Shown in pieces: positions 33,126-43,856 of a stretch of 64,000 bases of DNA. The stretch comes from Bog-532 sp963732345 (lineage in GTDB: Bacteria > Actinomycetota > Actinomycetes > Streptosporangiales > Streptosporangiaceae). The stretch's first letter is position 1. Each line of letters opens with the position of its first letter. A model generated the notes under the pieces. That model saw only the letters and a list, made by a program, of their open reading frames with translations, did not search any database and was not told the origin of the DNA. The position numbers were made by a program, and so were the translations under genes. The stretch lies in NCBI GenBank assembly GCA_963732345.1, contig CAVSZI010000014.1, forward strand, positions 1 to 64,000, in the 5' to 3' direction.

Positions 33126-34064
33126 CTAGGGGATACCGGGCAGGGCGGGCAGCTTCTCATCCGGCGTGTTACGGGCGGGAGCGGGCGCCGCGGGCGAGGC
33201 GGCCGGCTTCGTCCCGGGGTTCAGGTCACGGTTGATCACCCAGGCGATGTCCTGGACGGTCGTGATCCCGTAGTTCATCGTCGGATTGTCCTGGGTCAGC
33301 ACGGCGATGCTGTAAGCGCCGTTACGGCCGGTGAAACAGCCGATGCTGTGGATGCGCCACCCGTGCGTCGACCGGGGCAGCCAGCCGTCCTTGACGTGCA
33401 CGGTCAGGCTGGCGGGCGCGCCGGCCGGGACACCCCACCGCTGCGAGGGGATGACCCTGGCCATCAGGCCCAGCTCGTAGCCGCGGGAGGCGCTGTCGAG
33501 CACCCCGTTCGGGTTGATCAGGAGCTGCAGGAGCATAATCTCGTCGTGGGCGGTGATCTGGGTCAGCCCCCAGTAGCCCCCGGGACCCAGCACCGTATGC
33601 GTCATCTGGGCCAGGTTCAGGAAGTGCTGCAGCCAGGTCCGGCCCACGTCCGCCCACAGCGCCGAGGCGGCGTTGTTGTCCGACTGGGTGATCATCGCGG
33701 TGGCCACGGAGGTCTCGGCCTGGGTCAGGTACCTGTGCTGCTCTTCCGCCTTGCGGAGGAGAGCACCGAGAATGGTGGCCTTGACCACGCTGGCCGAGTC
33801 GAAATGCGCGCTGGCGTTGAGCCAGCACCCGAGCCCCAGGCCTGGATCGTAGAGTCCGGCCGCGACGGTCGAGACCCGGCCCCGGTGCGCGGCCTGGATA
33901 TTCCGGCTGAGCTGGGCCGCGAGCGCCGGATGGCGGGCCGACCAGCACGTGACGGCTGAGGCCGCCGCGGCCTCGGCCGGCTGGCCCTGGAACGAGACCA
34001 GCCCCGCGCCGGCCAGAACCGCCGCGGCCATCCAGGCGACGCCACGCTTCGGAGCCATTGTCAT
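33126..34064 (-). CDS. Secreted serine hydrolase, class A beta-lactamase-like fold
   Basis: This 312-residue protein has a signal peptide (KRGVAWMAAAVLAGAGLVSF, cleavage after about AEAAA). Active-site motifs are S92-x-x-K95 in DSASVVKAT, SDN at about 128-130, and KDGW in place of KTG. The C-terminus is Pro/Ala-rich. The fold is that of class A beta-lactamases, but such actinobacterial proteins are usually cell-wall hydrolase-like enzymes, and resistance is not implied. It is not obviously in an operon. Confidence 0.82.
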   Translation of the reverse strand: MTMAPKRGVAWMAAAVLAGAGLVSFQGQPAEAAAASAVTCWSARHPALAAQLSRNIQAAHRGRVSTVAAGLYDPGLGLGCWLNASAHFDSASVVKATILGALLRKAEEQHRYLTQAETSVATAMITQSDNNAASALWADVGRTWLQHFLNLAQMTHTVLGPGGYWGLTQITAHDEIMLLQLLINPNGVLDSASRGYELGLMARVIPSQRWGVPAGAPASLTVHVKDGWLPRSTHGWRIHSIGCFTGRNGAYSIAVLTQDNPTMNYGITTVQDIAWVINRDLNPGTKPAASPAAPAPARNTPDEKLPALPGIP

Positions 34065-34758
34065 CCTCCCGTACCAGCAATGCGATCATCTGGGTAAGCC
34101 AGCGCAAAGGAGACCGTACCGCAATTGGGCCGCCGCATTCCCCGGTGCCGCCGAAATTGATAGCGCGAATGTCAGATAATTCCGCAGCCAGAACCTGGCG
34201 CACGGAAAAGCGGCGACACATATTGGCATAATGGCATTCGTCAAGGTTTGCGCACGGCCCCGGGGGGCGAGATGACGTCTTCTGATGTGAATCCGGCCGG
34301 AAAGTCTCCACCCGGAAACGAGGAACCCGGCCAGGAGTCACCCGCCTCCGGGTACCTTTGCCGAGCTCGTGACGGGCACTCAGCATGAGAGGACCACCGC
34401 CATCCTGGATGTCCCGACCGGATTGCCGCCGAGTGCGCATATCCGGACGACCGGAGATGAGGTAAGCCAATCACTTGCGAAAGCCCGGGGCCGGGGCTTG
34501 TCGTTGCTATAGGGGCCTGCGACCCGATCGTAGGTGTTTCCCGGCTCGTCCTGCGTGATCGTGGCGGCTCCGCCATCCGGCGTAAGAATCAGGTCCGGTA
34601 TCACCCACAGTGCCTACAGCCCGCTGAAGTCGCGTTCCCCGCCCACCATGACCTCAGCCCAACCCAGCAGTCCAGGCGGTAATGCCGGCGGTTCCGGTAG
34701 CGTTCCGGCAGGCCGGGGTGCCTCAACGGGATGAGCGCCTCGCCGTAGGCCGTTGCCG
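34065..34758. other. Intergenic, probably with gene relics
   Basis: No intact gene is seen. The minus strand around 34380-34604 has a 74-residue frame with mildly protein-like sequence (DLILTPDGGAATITQDEPGN), and 34620-34760 gives RHPGLPERYRNRRHYRLDCW. I cannot assign either; both could be fragments of decayed genes. The AT-richer part at 34100-34230 probably carries the hydrolase promoter. Confidence 0.35.
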
Positions 34759-36196
34759 TTAGCCGTGACCGGTCAGGTGCAGGGCGCACCAGAGGGCGGC
34801 GGTGGCGGCGGCGAGGCCGAGCGGCACGGTCGCCAGCCCCAGCCGGGTGAACTCGGCGAGTTCCACCTCGTGGTCCCGTTCGGCCAGCAGGCGGCGCCAC
34901 AGCAGGGTGGCCAGCGAGCCCGCGTAGGTGAGGTTCGGGCCGATGTTCACGCCGATCAGCACGGCGAGCACCGGGCCGGCGAGGTGCGCCGGGGAGGTGC
35001 CGATCCCGGTGATCGCGGCGAGCAGCACGAGCACCGCCGGCAGGTTATTGACGAGGTTCGCGACGGCGGCCGCGATGGCCGCGATGGCCAGCAGCGCAGG
35101 CAGCGACGAGCCGTGCGGCAGCCCCCGCGCGATCGCCGACCCGAGCCCGTTCGCGACCAGGGCCCGGACGACCAGGCCCAGGCCCAGCACGAACAGCAGG
35201 AACGGGATCCCGGCGGCCCGGACGAGGCCGGCCACCGAGGTCTCCCGGCGGGCCAGCGCCCGGACGGCCAGGGCCAGCGCCCCGCCGAACGCGGCCCACG
35301 CCGGGTTCACCCCCACGAACGAGGTCACCGCGAACCCCGCGAGCGTCGCCACCACCACGGCGAGCGGGAAGAGCGGAACCCGCTCGCCGTCCAGGGCCCC
35401 GTCGGCGGGCGCGTCCGTGCCCGTGTCCGCGTCCTTGTCCGGGGCGGGTTCGGTGTCCGGGGCGGGTTTCCGGTTCGGTTTCCGGTGCGGGGTCCGTTTC
35501 CGGGGCGGGTTCCGGTTCGGATTCCGGTGCGGGGTCCGTTTCCGGCGGGGTGGCGAGATCGGCGCGGAAGAACACCCGGAACACCACGTACTCCACCGCG
35601 ATGGCCACCACCCACGGCAGCCCCATCGCGGCGGTGAAACCGGTCAGGCTGAGGGTGCTGACCGAGAACGCGAGCAGATTCGTCAGGTTCGACACCGGCA
35701 GCAGCAGCGACGCGGAGTTCGCCAGGTGCGTGCAGGCGTAGACGTACGGCTTCGGCCGCAGCCGCAGCCGCGTGGCGGTCTCGTGGACCACCGGCGTCAG
35801 CAGCACCACGGTCGTGTCCAGGCTGAGCACCGCGGTCGTCACGGACGCCAGCGCGAACGTCCCCGTCAGCAGCCGAACGGGCCGGTGCCGGCTCCATCGC
35901 GCCAGCCGGGCCCCCGCCGCGCTGAAGAGCCCCTCGGACTCGCACAGCTGCCCGAGCACCAGGACGGCGGCCAGGAAACCCACCACCGGCAGCAGCCGCT
36001 CCGCTTCCGCGCGCGCCGCCGGCAGCGGCAGCGCGCCGGTCACGATCACGATGACGGCCGCGGGCACGGCCACGGCGGCCTCGGGCAGCCACCGGGGGCG
36101 GATTACCGCGGCGATGAGGATGGCGGCCAGCAGCCCCCCGGACAGCGCCTCCGCCCCGGCCCCGCTCAGGGCCGGGGCCCACGGTCCGTGCGGCAT
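34759..36196 (-). pseudogene. ArsB/SLC13-type anion permease with one frameshift
   Basis: The N-terminal half (from ATG 36196, MPHGPWAPALSG) has LSLDTTVVLLTPVVHETATR and NSASLLLPVSNLTNLLAF. The C-terminal half (34759 to about 35440) has NLVNNLPAVLVLLAAITGIG and LIGVNIGPNLTYAGSLATLL. Both are typical of arsenite/anion permeases. The halves are in different frames: removing one C near 35462, in a repetitive Pro/Glu/Asp-rich central loop, restores a single protein of about 480 residues. The break may be a slip in the repeats, a real inactivation or a sequencing error. Confidence 0.8.
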
Positions 36197-36270
36197 CCGA
36201 CGCGGGCGTCCTGGCCGCGGCGTCCGCTGCGGCAGTCGCGCTGCTCGCCACGGACCGTCATGCCGCAATT

Positions 36271-37323
36271 ATGGCCACCCCGCCAGCTCACGGTCCTCGC
36301 GGGGTGACGGCGGTACCGGCGGCGGCGCCAGCGAAGATGTCAGCGAAGATGTCAGCGAAGGCGCCAGCGAAGGTGCCAGTGGCGGCGGCGGACGGGAGGA
36401 ACTGGCAGGATGGCGGGGTGGGCTCGCTCATGCTGCTGGACACCGCCTCGCTGTACTACCGCGCGTTCTACGGTGTCCCGGACACCGTCACCGCGCCGGA
36501 CGGGACGCCGGTCAACGCCGTGCGCGGGCTGCTGGACATGATCGCGCGGCTGGTCCGCGGGCGGGACCCGGCCCGCCTGATCGCGTGCTGGGACGAGGAC
36601 TGGCGGCCCGAGTTCCGGGTGGCCGCGGTGCCGTCCTACAAGGCGCACCGGGTCGCGCAGGGCAACGAGGAGCAGACGCCGCCCGCGTTGATCCCGCAGG
36701 TTCCCCTCATCCGTGAGGTCCTGGACGCCGCGGGGATCCCCGTGGCCGGCGCGGGCGGCTACGAGGCCGACGACGTGATCGCCACGCTCGCGGTCGCCGC
36801 CGGGCAGCCGGTCGACGTCGTGACCGGGGACCGTGACCTGTTCCAGCTCGTGGACGACGAGCGTGGCGTGCGCATCATCTACACCGTGCGCGGGCTGACC
36901 AAGCTGGAGATCGTCGACGAGGGCGCGGTGACCGCGCGGTACGGGATCCCGGGCCGCGCGTACGCGGACTTCGCGATGCTGCGCGGCGACCCGAGTGACG
37001 GGCTGCCGGGGGTGCCCGGGGTGGGGGAGAAGACCGCCGCGGCCCTGGTCCGCTCGTTCGGCGGCATCGACGACATCATCGCGGCGGTGGACAAGGGGCA
37101 CGGCGGCTTCCCGCCCGGCAGCCGGGCCAAGCTCACCGCCGCCCGCGATTACCTCGATGTCGCCCCGGCCGTGGTGCGCACCGCCACCGACGTGCCGCTG
37201 CCGCCCATCGCCGGGGACCTCCCGGCCACGCTCGCCGACCCCGCCCGGCTGAAGGAGCTGGGCGAGCGGTGGCGGCTGGGCTCGTCGCTGTCCCGGTTCG
37301 TCTCGGCCGTCACCGGCCAGTGA
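36271..37323 (+). CDS. 5'-3' exonuclease (FEN/Pol I N-terminal family)
   Basis: This stand-alone flap/5' nuclease has no polymerase domain. The N-terminal acidic site is LMLLDTASLYYRAFYGVP, a middle acidic cluster is GGYEADDVIATLA and VVTGDRDLFQLVDD, and H3TH is GDPSDGLPGVPGVGEKTAAAL. It acts in DNA repair or RNA-primer removal. The true start may be GTG 36418; the longer frame adds a low-complexity leader with AKMSAKMSAKAPAK repeats. The gene ends 59 bp before the M24 peptidase. Confidence 0.92.
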   Translation: MATPPAHGPRGVTAVPAAAPAKMSAKMSAKAPAKVPVAAADGRNWQDGGVGSLMLLDTASLYYRAFYGVPDTVTAPDGTPVNAVRGLLDMIARLVRGRDPARLIACWDEDWRPEFRVAAVPSYKAHRVAQGNEEQTPPALIPQVPLIREVLDAAGIPVAGAGGYEADDVIATLAVAAGQPVDVVTGDRDLFQLVDDERGVRIIYTVRGLTKLEIVDEGAVTARYGIPGRAYADFAMLRGDPSDGLPGVPGVGEKTAAALVRSFGGIDDIIAAVDKGHGGFPPGSRAKLTAARDYLDVAPAVVRTATDVPLPPIAGDLPATLADPARLKELGERWRLGSSLSRFVSAVTGQ

Positions 37324-37382
37324 GGCCCAGCGGCACAATGAACGATGGCACGGTAACGAGCAGACCGAAGGGGAGGCAATCG

Positions 37383-38495
37383 ATGTCTGGGTCAGCCCTG
37401 TTCCCGGCCAGCCGGCTCGAGGACGCGGCCGAGCGGGTGCGCACGGGCGGACTCGGCGCGCTGCTGCTGACGCCCGGCCCCGACCTGCGCTACGTCACCG
37501 GATACGACGCCAAGCAGCTCGAGCGCCTGACCTGCCTGGTGATCCCGGCCCGCGGCGAGCCGGTCCTGGTCGTGCCGCGGCTGGAACTGGCGGCCGCGCA
37601 GGCGTCACCGGCCTCGGGCCTCGGGCTGGAGATGATCGCCTGGGAGGAAACCGAGGATCCGTACGCCCTGATCGCCCGGCGGCTGGGCCCGGTCGGGGTA
37701 GCCGGGCTCGCGGACCAGATGTGGGCCCTGATGGTGCTGCGGCTCCGCGACGCGATGCCGGGGGCCCGCCAGGTCCTGGCCAGCTCGGCGCTGCGGGACC
37801 TGCGGATGCGCAAGAGCCCCGCCGAGGTCGGGGCGCTGCGGGAGGCCGCGGCCGCGATCGACCGGGTGCACGCGCGGGTCCCCGGCTGGCTCAAGGCCGG
37901 CCGGACCGAACGCGAGGTGGGAACGCTGATCGCCGAGGCCATCCTGGCCGAGGGGCACACCCAGGTGGATTTCGTGATCGTCGGCTCCGGCCCGAACGCG
38001 GCCAGCCCGCACCACGAGGTCTCCGACCGGGTGCTGCGCCCGGGGGACGCCGTGGTCGTGGACATCGGCGGCATGATGCCATCCGGCTACCGTTCCGACT
38101 GCACCCGGACCTACGCGATCGGCGAGCCGCCCGCGGACTTCCTCGCCTACTACCAGGTGCTGAGGGACGCGCAGGAGGCGGCGTACCGGGCCGTCCGGCC
38201 CGGTGTGCGCGCCGAAGCCATCGACGCCGCCGCCCGTGAGCCGATCACCCGGGCGGGGTACGGCGCGGCGTTCATTCACCGCACCGGGCACGGCATCGGC
38301 CTGGAGTCGCACGAGGATCCCTACATCGTGGCGGGCAACGCCGAGCCGCTCAGCCCCGGCATGGCGTTCTCGATCGAACCGGGCATCTATCCCGGGCCGA
38401 ACGGAGCCCGCATCGAGGACATCGTGGTGTGCACGGACGAGGGCGGCGAGCGCCTGAACAACATCACGCGCGACCTCATCCTGGTCGGCGGCTGA
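37383..38495 (+). CDS. pepQ: Xaa-Pro dipeptidase/aminopeptidase (M24)
   Basis: This 370-residue cytoplasmic metallopeptidase has an N-terminal creatinase-like domain followed by the pita-bread domain. Metal ligands are D in VVVDIGGMMPSG, D in SDCTRTYAIG, H in FIHRTGHGIGLESHE, E in FSIEPGIYPGP and E in ARIEDIVV. The start is ATG 37383, after GGGGAGG. It cleaves Xaa-Pro bonds during peptide recycling. The gene symbol is approximate within the family. Confidence 0.92.
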   Translation: MSGSALFPASRLEDAAERVRTGGLGALLLTPGPDLRYVTGYDAKQLERLTCLVIPARGEPVLVVPRLELAAAQASPASGLGLEMIAWEETEDPYALIARRLGPVGVAGLADQMWALMVLRLRDAMPGARQVLASSALRDLRMRKSPAEVGALREAAAAIDRVHARVPGWLKAGRTEREVGTLIAEAILAEGHTQVDFVIVGSGPNAASPHHEVSDRVLRPGDAVVVDIGGMMPSGYRSDCTRTYAIGEPPADFLAYYQVLRDAQEAAYRAVRPGVRAEAIDAAAREPITRAGYGAAFIHRTGHGIGLESHEDPYIVAGNAEPLSPGMAFSIEPGIYPGPNGARIEDIVVCTDEGGERLNNITRDLILVGG

Positions 38496-38617
38496 CGGCT
38501 GGGGCCGGGTCAGGCGCCCACGCAGGTGCGGCGAGGCGATCGTTACCGGCCCAGCGACCCGGGCCTTGTGCCCGGTGAGCGGCCGGTGTGCCGGCGGGTA
38601 CCGCAGCGGGGCGCGAA

Positions 38618-38650
38618 GCGCATGCGGGGGGATCGGGGGGTCGCCCCCCG
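38618..38650 (-). terminator. Repeated GC hairpin downstream of the PAC2 gene
   Basis: CGGGGGG-TCG-CCCCCCG (38634-38650) is a perfect 7-bp stem lying 12 bp past the PAC2 stop. The surrounding 30 bp (38618-38647) recur exactly at 42343-42372, also just past the stop of a minus-strand gene. There is no T run. It is either a factor-independent-like terminator or a REP-type repeat. Confidence 0.5.
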
Positions 38651-38662
38651 AGTTATCCGGTG

Positions 38663-39610
38663 TCAGCGGTCGGGGGGCGTGTCGCCGCGGCCCTGCTGTT
38701 CGGCGAGGAAGCGCTCGAACTGGGCCGCCAGCTCGTCCGCGGTGGGCATCTGCTCGCCGTCGAGCAGGCTGTCCTGCGCGCCCTCAGTGCCCGATTCCGC
38801 GAGCGAGTCGTACTGCCGCTCCAGCGCGGTGACCAGCTCGGCGACCTCGGGCGACTCCGCGACCTGCCGGTCGATTTCGCTGTTCGTCCGGTCGGCGGCC
38901 AGGCGGAGCGCGTCACTGGGCAGGTCCAGGCCGGTGGCGGCGCAGACCTTGTCCAGCAGTGTGACCGCGGCCTCGGGGTAGACGGCTTGCGCCAGATAGT
39001 GCGGCACGTTCACGGCGAAGCCGAGCGCGTCCCGGCCGGCCTGGCCCAGGCGCAGTTCCAGGAGCGCCGCGGCGCTGCCGGGAACCTGGAGCTTGCTCGG
39101 CATCTGCTGGCGGCCGTCGATCAGCTCGGGACGCGTCCCGTGAGTGATGACGCCGAGCGGCCGGGTGTGCGGAACGCCCATCGGTATGCCGTGGAATCCG
39201 ATCAGCGGACCGCCGCCCAGCCGGGCGGACAGCGACTGCACGGCCGCCGCGAACAGCTCCCACTCGTGGTCCGGCTCGGGCCCGGACAGCAGCAGGAACG
39301 GCGCGCCGGACAGGTCCTTCATCAGGCGGACGGCCAGTTCCGGGCGCTCGTAGTCTTCCCAGTGGTCGGTCGAGTAGGTCATGATCGGGCGCCGGGAGCG
39401 ATAGTCGATCAGGCGGTCGACGTCGAACGTGGCGATCGTCTCGGACTCGCACACGGTCGACAGATGGTCGGCCAGCAGGCGCCCGGCCCCGCCGGCGTCC
39501 ATGAAGCCCTCGAGGTGGTGCAGCATCGCCTCGCCGTCCAGGTCCGGCACGTCCGCGCCCAGCTCATACAGGTCTTCCGGATCCCGCTCCATGATGAAAT
39601 TATCCCACAA
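38663..39610 (-). CDS. PAC2-family protein (proteasome assembly chaperone-like)
   Basis: This 315-residue protein reads LSTVCESETIATFDVDRLID, MKDLSGAPFLLLSGPEPDHE and GGPLIGFHGIPMGVPHTRPL, characteristic of the actinobacterial PAC2 family. An acidic C-terminal helix region follows. Members are linked to proteasome or ATP-grasp functions, but the role in bacteria is not settled. Start ATG 39610; ATG 39592 (MERDPEDLYELG) is an alternative. Confidence 0.88.
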   Translation of the reverse strand: MWDNFIMERDPEDLYELGADVPDLDGEAMLHHLEGFMDAGGAGRLLADHLSTVCESETIATFDVDRLIDYRSRRPIMTYSTDHWEDYERPELAVRLMKDLSGAPFLLLSGPEPDHEWELFAAAVQSLSARLGGGPLIGFHGIPMGVPHTRPLGVITHGTRPELIDGRQQMPSKLQVPGSAAALLELRLGQAGRDALGFAVNVPHYLAQAVYPEAAVTLLDKVCAATGLDLPSDALRLAADRTNSEIDRQVAESPEVAELVTALERQYDSLAESGTEGAQDSLLDGEQMPTADELAAQFERFLAEQQGRGDTPPDR

Positions 39611-40157
39611 TGCTGGCCCAGGGGGACACCCCCTGAAGCCCTACAACACCAGGGCAGGCAGCTTTCCATCCCAGCGCCCGGACGAACTGCGGGATCAGCG
39701 AAGGTGACCGCCTGGGACACCCCGGACCCCGGGGTGTCCGATGACAAATGGCGAAACCCCTACAGCAACCGCCGGTTGGTCATCGAGCGGACCACACAGC
39801 TATGACGAGGCCATAGCCAGGAGGCCAGGCCAACTCTGAGGTGCGAGCACAACACACCCGGTGCCCACCGTAGCCAATGAACGAGGAAACAGCGTGGCTC
39901 CCCGGTACGGTCAAACCGAGTATTTCAGTAGCTCCTCATTGGCGGAACGTAGCATGCTAAACCAGGACGAGCGGACTTTAAACAGCATAATACCGCAACC
40001 CATATCAATTCATCGGCCCATTTTACGGCAAAATTAACGAGCGTTCTCTGCGGTGTACTCTGATGGAGATAGTCCTGGGGGCTTTACTAATACGGTGTCA
40101 CGTGCGGGAAGCGCAGGCCCCGGACATTACGGCTTATGCCCGCACCGGGGAGATGTC
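39611..40157. other. Intergenic region upstream of the collagen-tailed kinase
   Basis: No gene is supported. From about 39940 to 40060 the DNA is distinctly AT-rich and likely contains the kinase promoter. GGGGAGATGTC gives a ribosome binding site for the ATG at 40158. Confidence 0.45.
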
Positions 40158-41981
40158 ATGGCCCAGACAGCGGAACAGCGTATCTTGTCCGGCAGCCGCG
40201 GGGTTCCTGCCCAGCTTTTCGCGGCGCTGATCAGCACGTCGGATGACGCTATCGTGGTCAAATCACTTGACGGGATGATATCGACCTGGAATCAGGGTGC
40301 CATGCGCATGTATGGGTACACTCCGGACGAGGTGATAGGCCAGCCGATGACGATGCTGTGCCCCCCAGATCGGAGCGGCGAGATCGCAGACATCTTGGTT
40401 AAGGTCAGGGCCGGTGAGCGGATTTCGCACTACGAGACGGTGAGGCAGCGCAAGGACGGGACCATCTTCCCGGTGTCGGTGTCCATATCTCCCGTCAACG
40501 ACGAGTACGGGACCACGATCGGCGCGGCCTCCATCGCCCGGGACATGACCGAGCAGGGCCAGGCGCGTGCGGCCGCCACACTTGCCACCCGGAACAAGGA
40601 CATCGAGCTGGCCAACCAGAACCTGACAAGCTTCACCTACTCGGTGTCCCACGACCTGCGTTCTCCGCTCAGGGCACTAGCTGGTTACAGCGGCCTGCTG
40701 CTGGAAGAGTGCGGGGACGCTCTCAGCGAGGAGGGCCGCGGCTACGCCGAGCGGATCGCTGCCGCCAGCCAGCAAATGGCCACGCTCATCGACGACCTGC
40801 TTGATCTCTCCCGCATTACACGCGCCGCCATGCACCTTGACACCGTCGACCTCAGCGCCGAGGTCGACGACATCGCCAGGCAACTTCAGCGTGAGGAGCC
40901 AGGCCGGGATGTCCACTTCCGTATCCAGCGCCTAGTCCAGGTACGAGCTGATCCGGCTCTCATCCGCACGGTCCTGCAGAACCTGGTAGAGAATGCCTGG
41001 AAGTTCACCTCTCACCGGGCCGGTGGGCTGATTGAGTTCGGCACGACGCCGACGGGGAATGCCCCCGTCTGCTGCTATGTGCGCGACAACGGCGCGGGCT
41101 TTGACCCCCTTTACGTGAGCAAACTGTTCCAGCCGTTCCAGCGGCTGCACTCGGCTGGCGAGTTCTCCGGTACCGGCATAGGCCTGGCCAGCGTGCGCCA
41201 GATCGTGGAACGGCACGGAGGCCGCGCATGGGCTGAGGGCAAGGTAGGCGAAGGGGCGGCCATCTACTTCACCCTCGACGCCGAAGAAATCTATAGGCCA
41301 GCCGGCCCAGCCGGCCCAGCCGGCCCAGCCGGGCCAGCCGGAGCGGCCGGGCTAGCGGGGCTGGCCGGAGAGACCGGGCTAGCCGGGGCGGCCGGAATAG
41401 CAGGGGAGGCGGGGGCGGCCGGGATAGCGGGGCCAGCCGGGGCGGACGGGATCGCCGGGGCTGTCGGCCCAGCCGGGGTTGCCGGGCTAGCCGGAGCGGC
41501 CGGGGCCGCCGGGATGGCGGGGCTAGCCGGAGAGGCCGGGGCCGCCGGGCCGGCCGGAGCGGCCGGGGCCGCCGGGATGGCCGGAGCGGCCGGGGCCGCC
41601 GGGATGGCGGGGCTAGCCGGAGAGGCCGGGGTTGCCGGGCCGGCCGGAGAGGCCGGGGTTGCCGGAGAGGCCGGGGTTGCCGGGCCGGCCGGAGAGGCCG
41701 GTGCGGCCGGAGAGGCCGGAGAGGCCGGGGCGGCCGGGGTTGCCGGAGAGGCCGGGGTTGCCGGAGAGGCCGGGGCAGCCGGGGCAGCCGGGGTTGCTGG
41801 AGAGGCCGGGGTTGCCGGGCCGGCCGGGGCGGCCGGGGCGGCCGGAGAAGCCGGGCCGGCCAGAGAGGCCGGGGCGGCCGGAGAGGCCGGGGCCGCCGGA
41901 GAAGAAGGAGAAGCCGGGGCAGACGGGGCAGCCGGGCCACCCGGAGAAGCCGGAGCCGCTTCGTCTCGTCATTCTCGCTGA
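40158..41981 (+). CDS. PAS histidine kinase with a C-terminal collagen-like domain
   Basis: This is a soluble protein of about 607 residues. The PAS/PAC domain (STSDDAIVVKSLDGMISTWN) covers about 20-130. HisKA has H165 in YSVSHDLRSPLRALAGYSG. HATPase (LVENAWKF, DNGAGFDP, GTGIGLASV) ends near residue 375. From about 381 to 600 the chain is almost unbroken Gly-X-Y: GPAGPAGPAGPAGAAGLAG and so on, about 70 triplets, with Y nearly always Ala and X Ala, Glu, Val, Pro, Leu, Met or Ile. No signal peptide or membrane span is seen. There is no adjacent receiver. The tail may trimerise the kinase, but the low Pro content makes this uncertain. Confidence 0.88.
   Translation: MAQTAEQRILSGSRGVPAQLFAALISTSDDAIVVKSLDGMISTWNQGAMRMYGYTPDEVIGQPMTMLCPPDRSGEIADILVKVRAGERISHYETVRQRKDGTIFPVSVSISPVNDEYGTTIGAASIARDMTEQGQARAAATLATRNKDIELANQNLTSFTYSVSHDLRSPLRALAGYSGLLLEECGDALSEEGRGYAERIAAASQQMATLIDDLLDLSRITRAAMHLDTVDLSAEVDDIARQLQREEPGRDVHFRIQRLVQVRADPALIRTVLQNLVENAWKFTSHRAGGLIEFGTTPTGNAPVCCYVRDNGAGFDPLYVSKLFQPFQRLHSAGEFSGTGIGLASVRQIVERHGGRAWAEGKVGEGAAIYFTLDAEEIYRPAGPAGPAGPAGPAGAAGLAGLAGETGLAGAAGIAGEAGAAGIAGPAGADGIAGAVGPAGVAGLAGAAGAAGMAGLAGEAGAAGPAGAAGAAGMAGAAGAAGMAGLAGEAGVAGPAGEAGVAGEAGVAGPAGEAGAAGEAGEAGAAGVAGEAGVAGEAGAAGAAGVAGEAGVAGPAGAAGAAGEAGPAREAGAAGEAGAAGEEGEAGADGAAGPPGEAGAASSRHSR
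41299..41960 (+). repeat. 9-bp-periodic repeat array encoding Gly-X-Ala triplets
   Basis: Units of the type GCCGGAGAG and GCCGGGGTT are repeated about 73 times with in-frame variation and some larger nested duplications. All six frames stay open through much of it, so long antisense frames here are artefacts of the repeat. The array is prone to slippage and to assembly collapse. Confidence 0.9.
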
Positions 41982-42342
41982 ACTATGGTCTTGGCCGAGT
42001 CCGCTGCGTCGAGGCCAAGCCGCCGCCGTGCGGTGGCTTTGTAGGCCTGGACACGTCGATCACAGCCACAGGGATGGCGGTCAAGCCGCCTTCGACATCA
42101 AAGCCACATACAACCGGGACAAGCACCAGGTCACCCCATCCACGCCACCCTCACCGACGCCACCCCCAGGCCGTCCTGGACTTGCTCAGCGACCCCCGCG
42201 CCGACCACAACAGGTAGCCGGCGCCGCAGCCAGCATCAGCCCCCGCCCCCAAGATCATGTTGCCCATTTGACCGGGCACACTGGTCGTCCCCCCGGGCCA
42301 GCACAGCGCAGCAGGGGGTTCGGGGGCGTCCCCCGCTGCGGA
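41982..42342. other. Intergenic with possible relic
   Basis: No intact gene is seen. A short plus-strand stretch at 42041 reads VGLDTSITATGMAV, which recalls RuvC-like nucleases but does not continue. Hairpin GGGGG-CGT-CCCCC at about 42322-42334 may be a second terminator for the leftward ABC gene. Confidence 0.35.
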
Positions 42343-42372
42343 GCGCATGCGGGGGGATCGGGGGGTCGCCCC
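42343..42372 (-). repeat. Second copy of the 30-bp 3'-flank repeat
   Basis: This is identical to 38618-38647, starts GCGCATGC and ends in a G-run/C-run hairpin. It sits 6 bp past the stop of the ABC ATPase gene, the same placement as beside PAC2. It is probably a terminator or REP-like element dispersed in the genome. Confidence 0.6.
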
Positions 42373-42378
42373 TCCGGG

Positions 42379-43608
<1,230 letters not shown>

Positions 43609-43856
43609 AGCGCTCCCTCGCGGTTCTGGGCCCGGGTCGGGGCCCGTGTCAATGTCCCTGGTCGGCAGCGTAACTTCGGGGTCGTCGCACGTTAAGATCA
43701 CGACCATCAATGTTACAGTAGCGTAAAGATTGAGACCATTTCGTTATAAAGATCGCCTGCCGCGAGCCCGGGCGGCCACCGCATCGGGAGTCGAACCGCA
43801 CCGGACCGTACTGGACCGGACCGTGGCCGGGCCGGGCCGGGCGCTACGGTGTCGGG

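Noticed and set aside
33126..34064. Calling the secreted hydrolase a true beta-lactamase resistance gene
   Set aside because: The SxxK and SDN motifs fit, but KTG is KDG and the Glu-containing omega-loop motif is not clear, so hydrolysis of beta-lactams is not supported.
34380..34604. A 74-residue minus-strand gene
   Set aside because: The sequence looks mildly protein-like, but no family, ribosome binding site or partner gene supports it; noted only as a possible relic.
42041..42190. RuvC-like nuclease (VGLDTSITATG)
   Set aside because: Only about ten residues match; the frame then becomes His/Pro-rich and stops, with no further acidic motifs.
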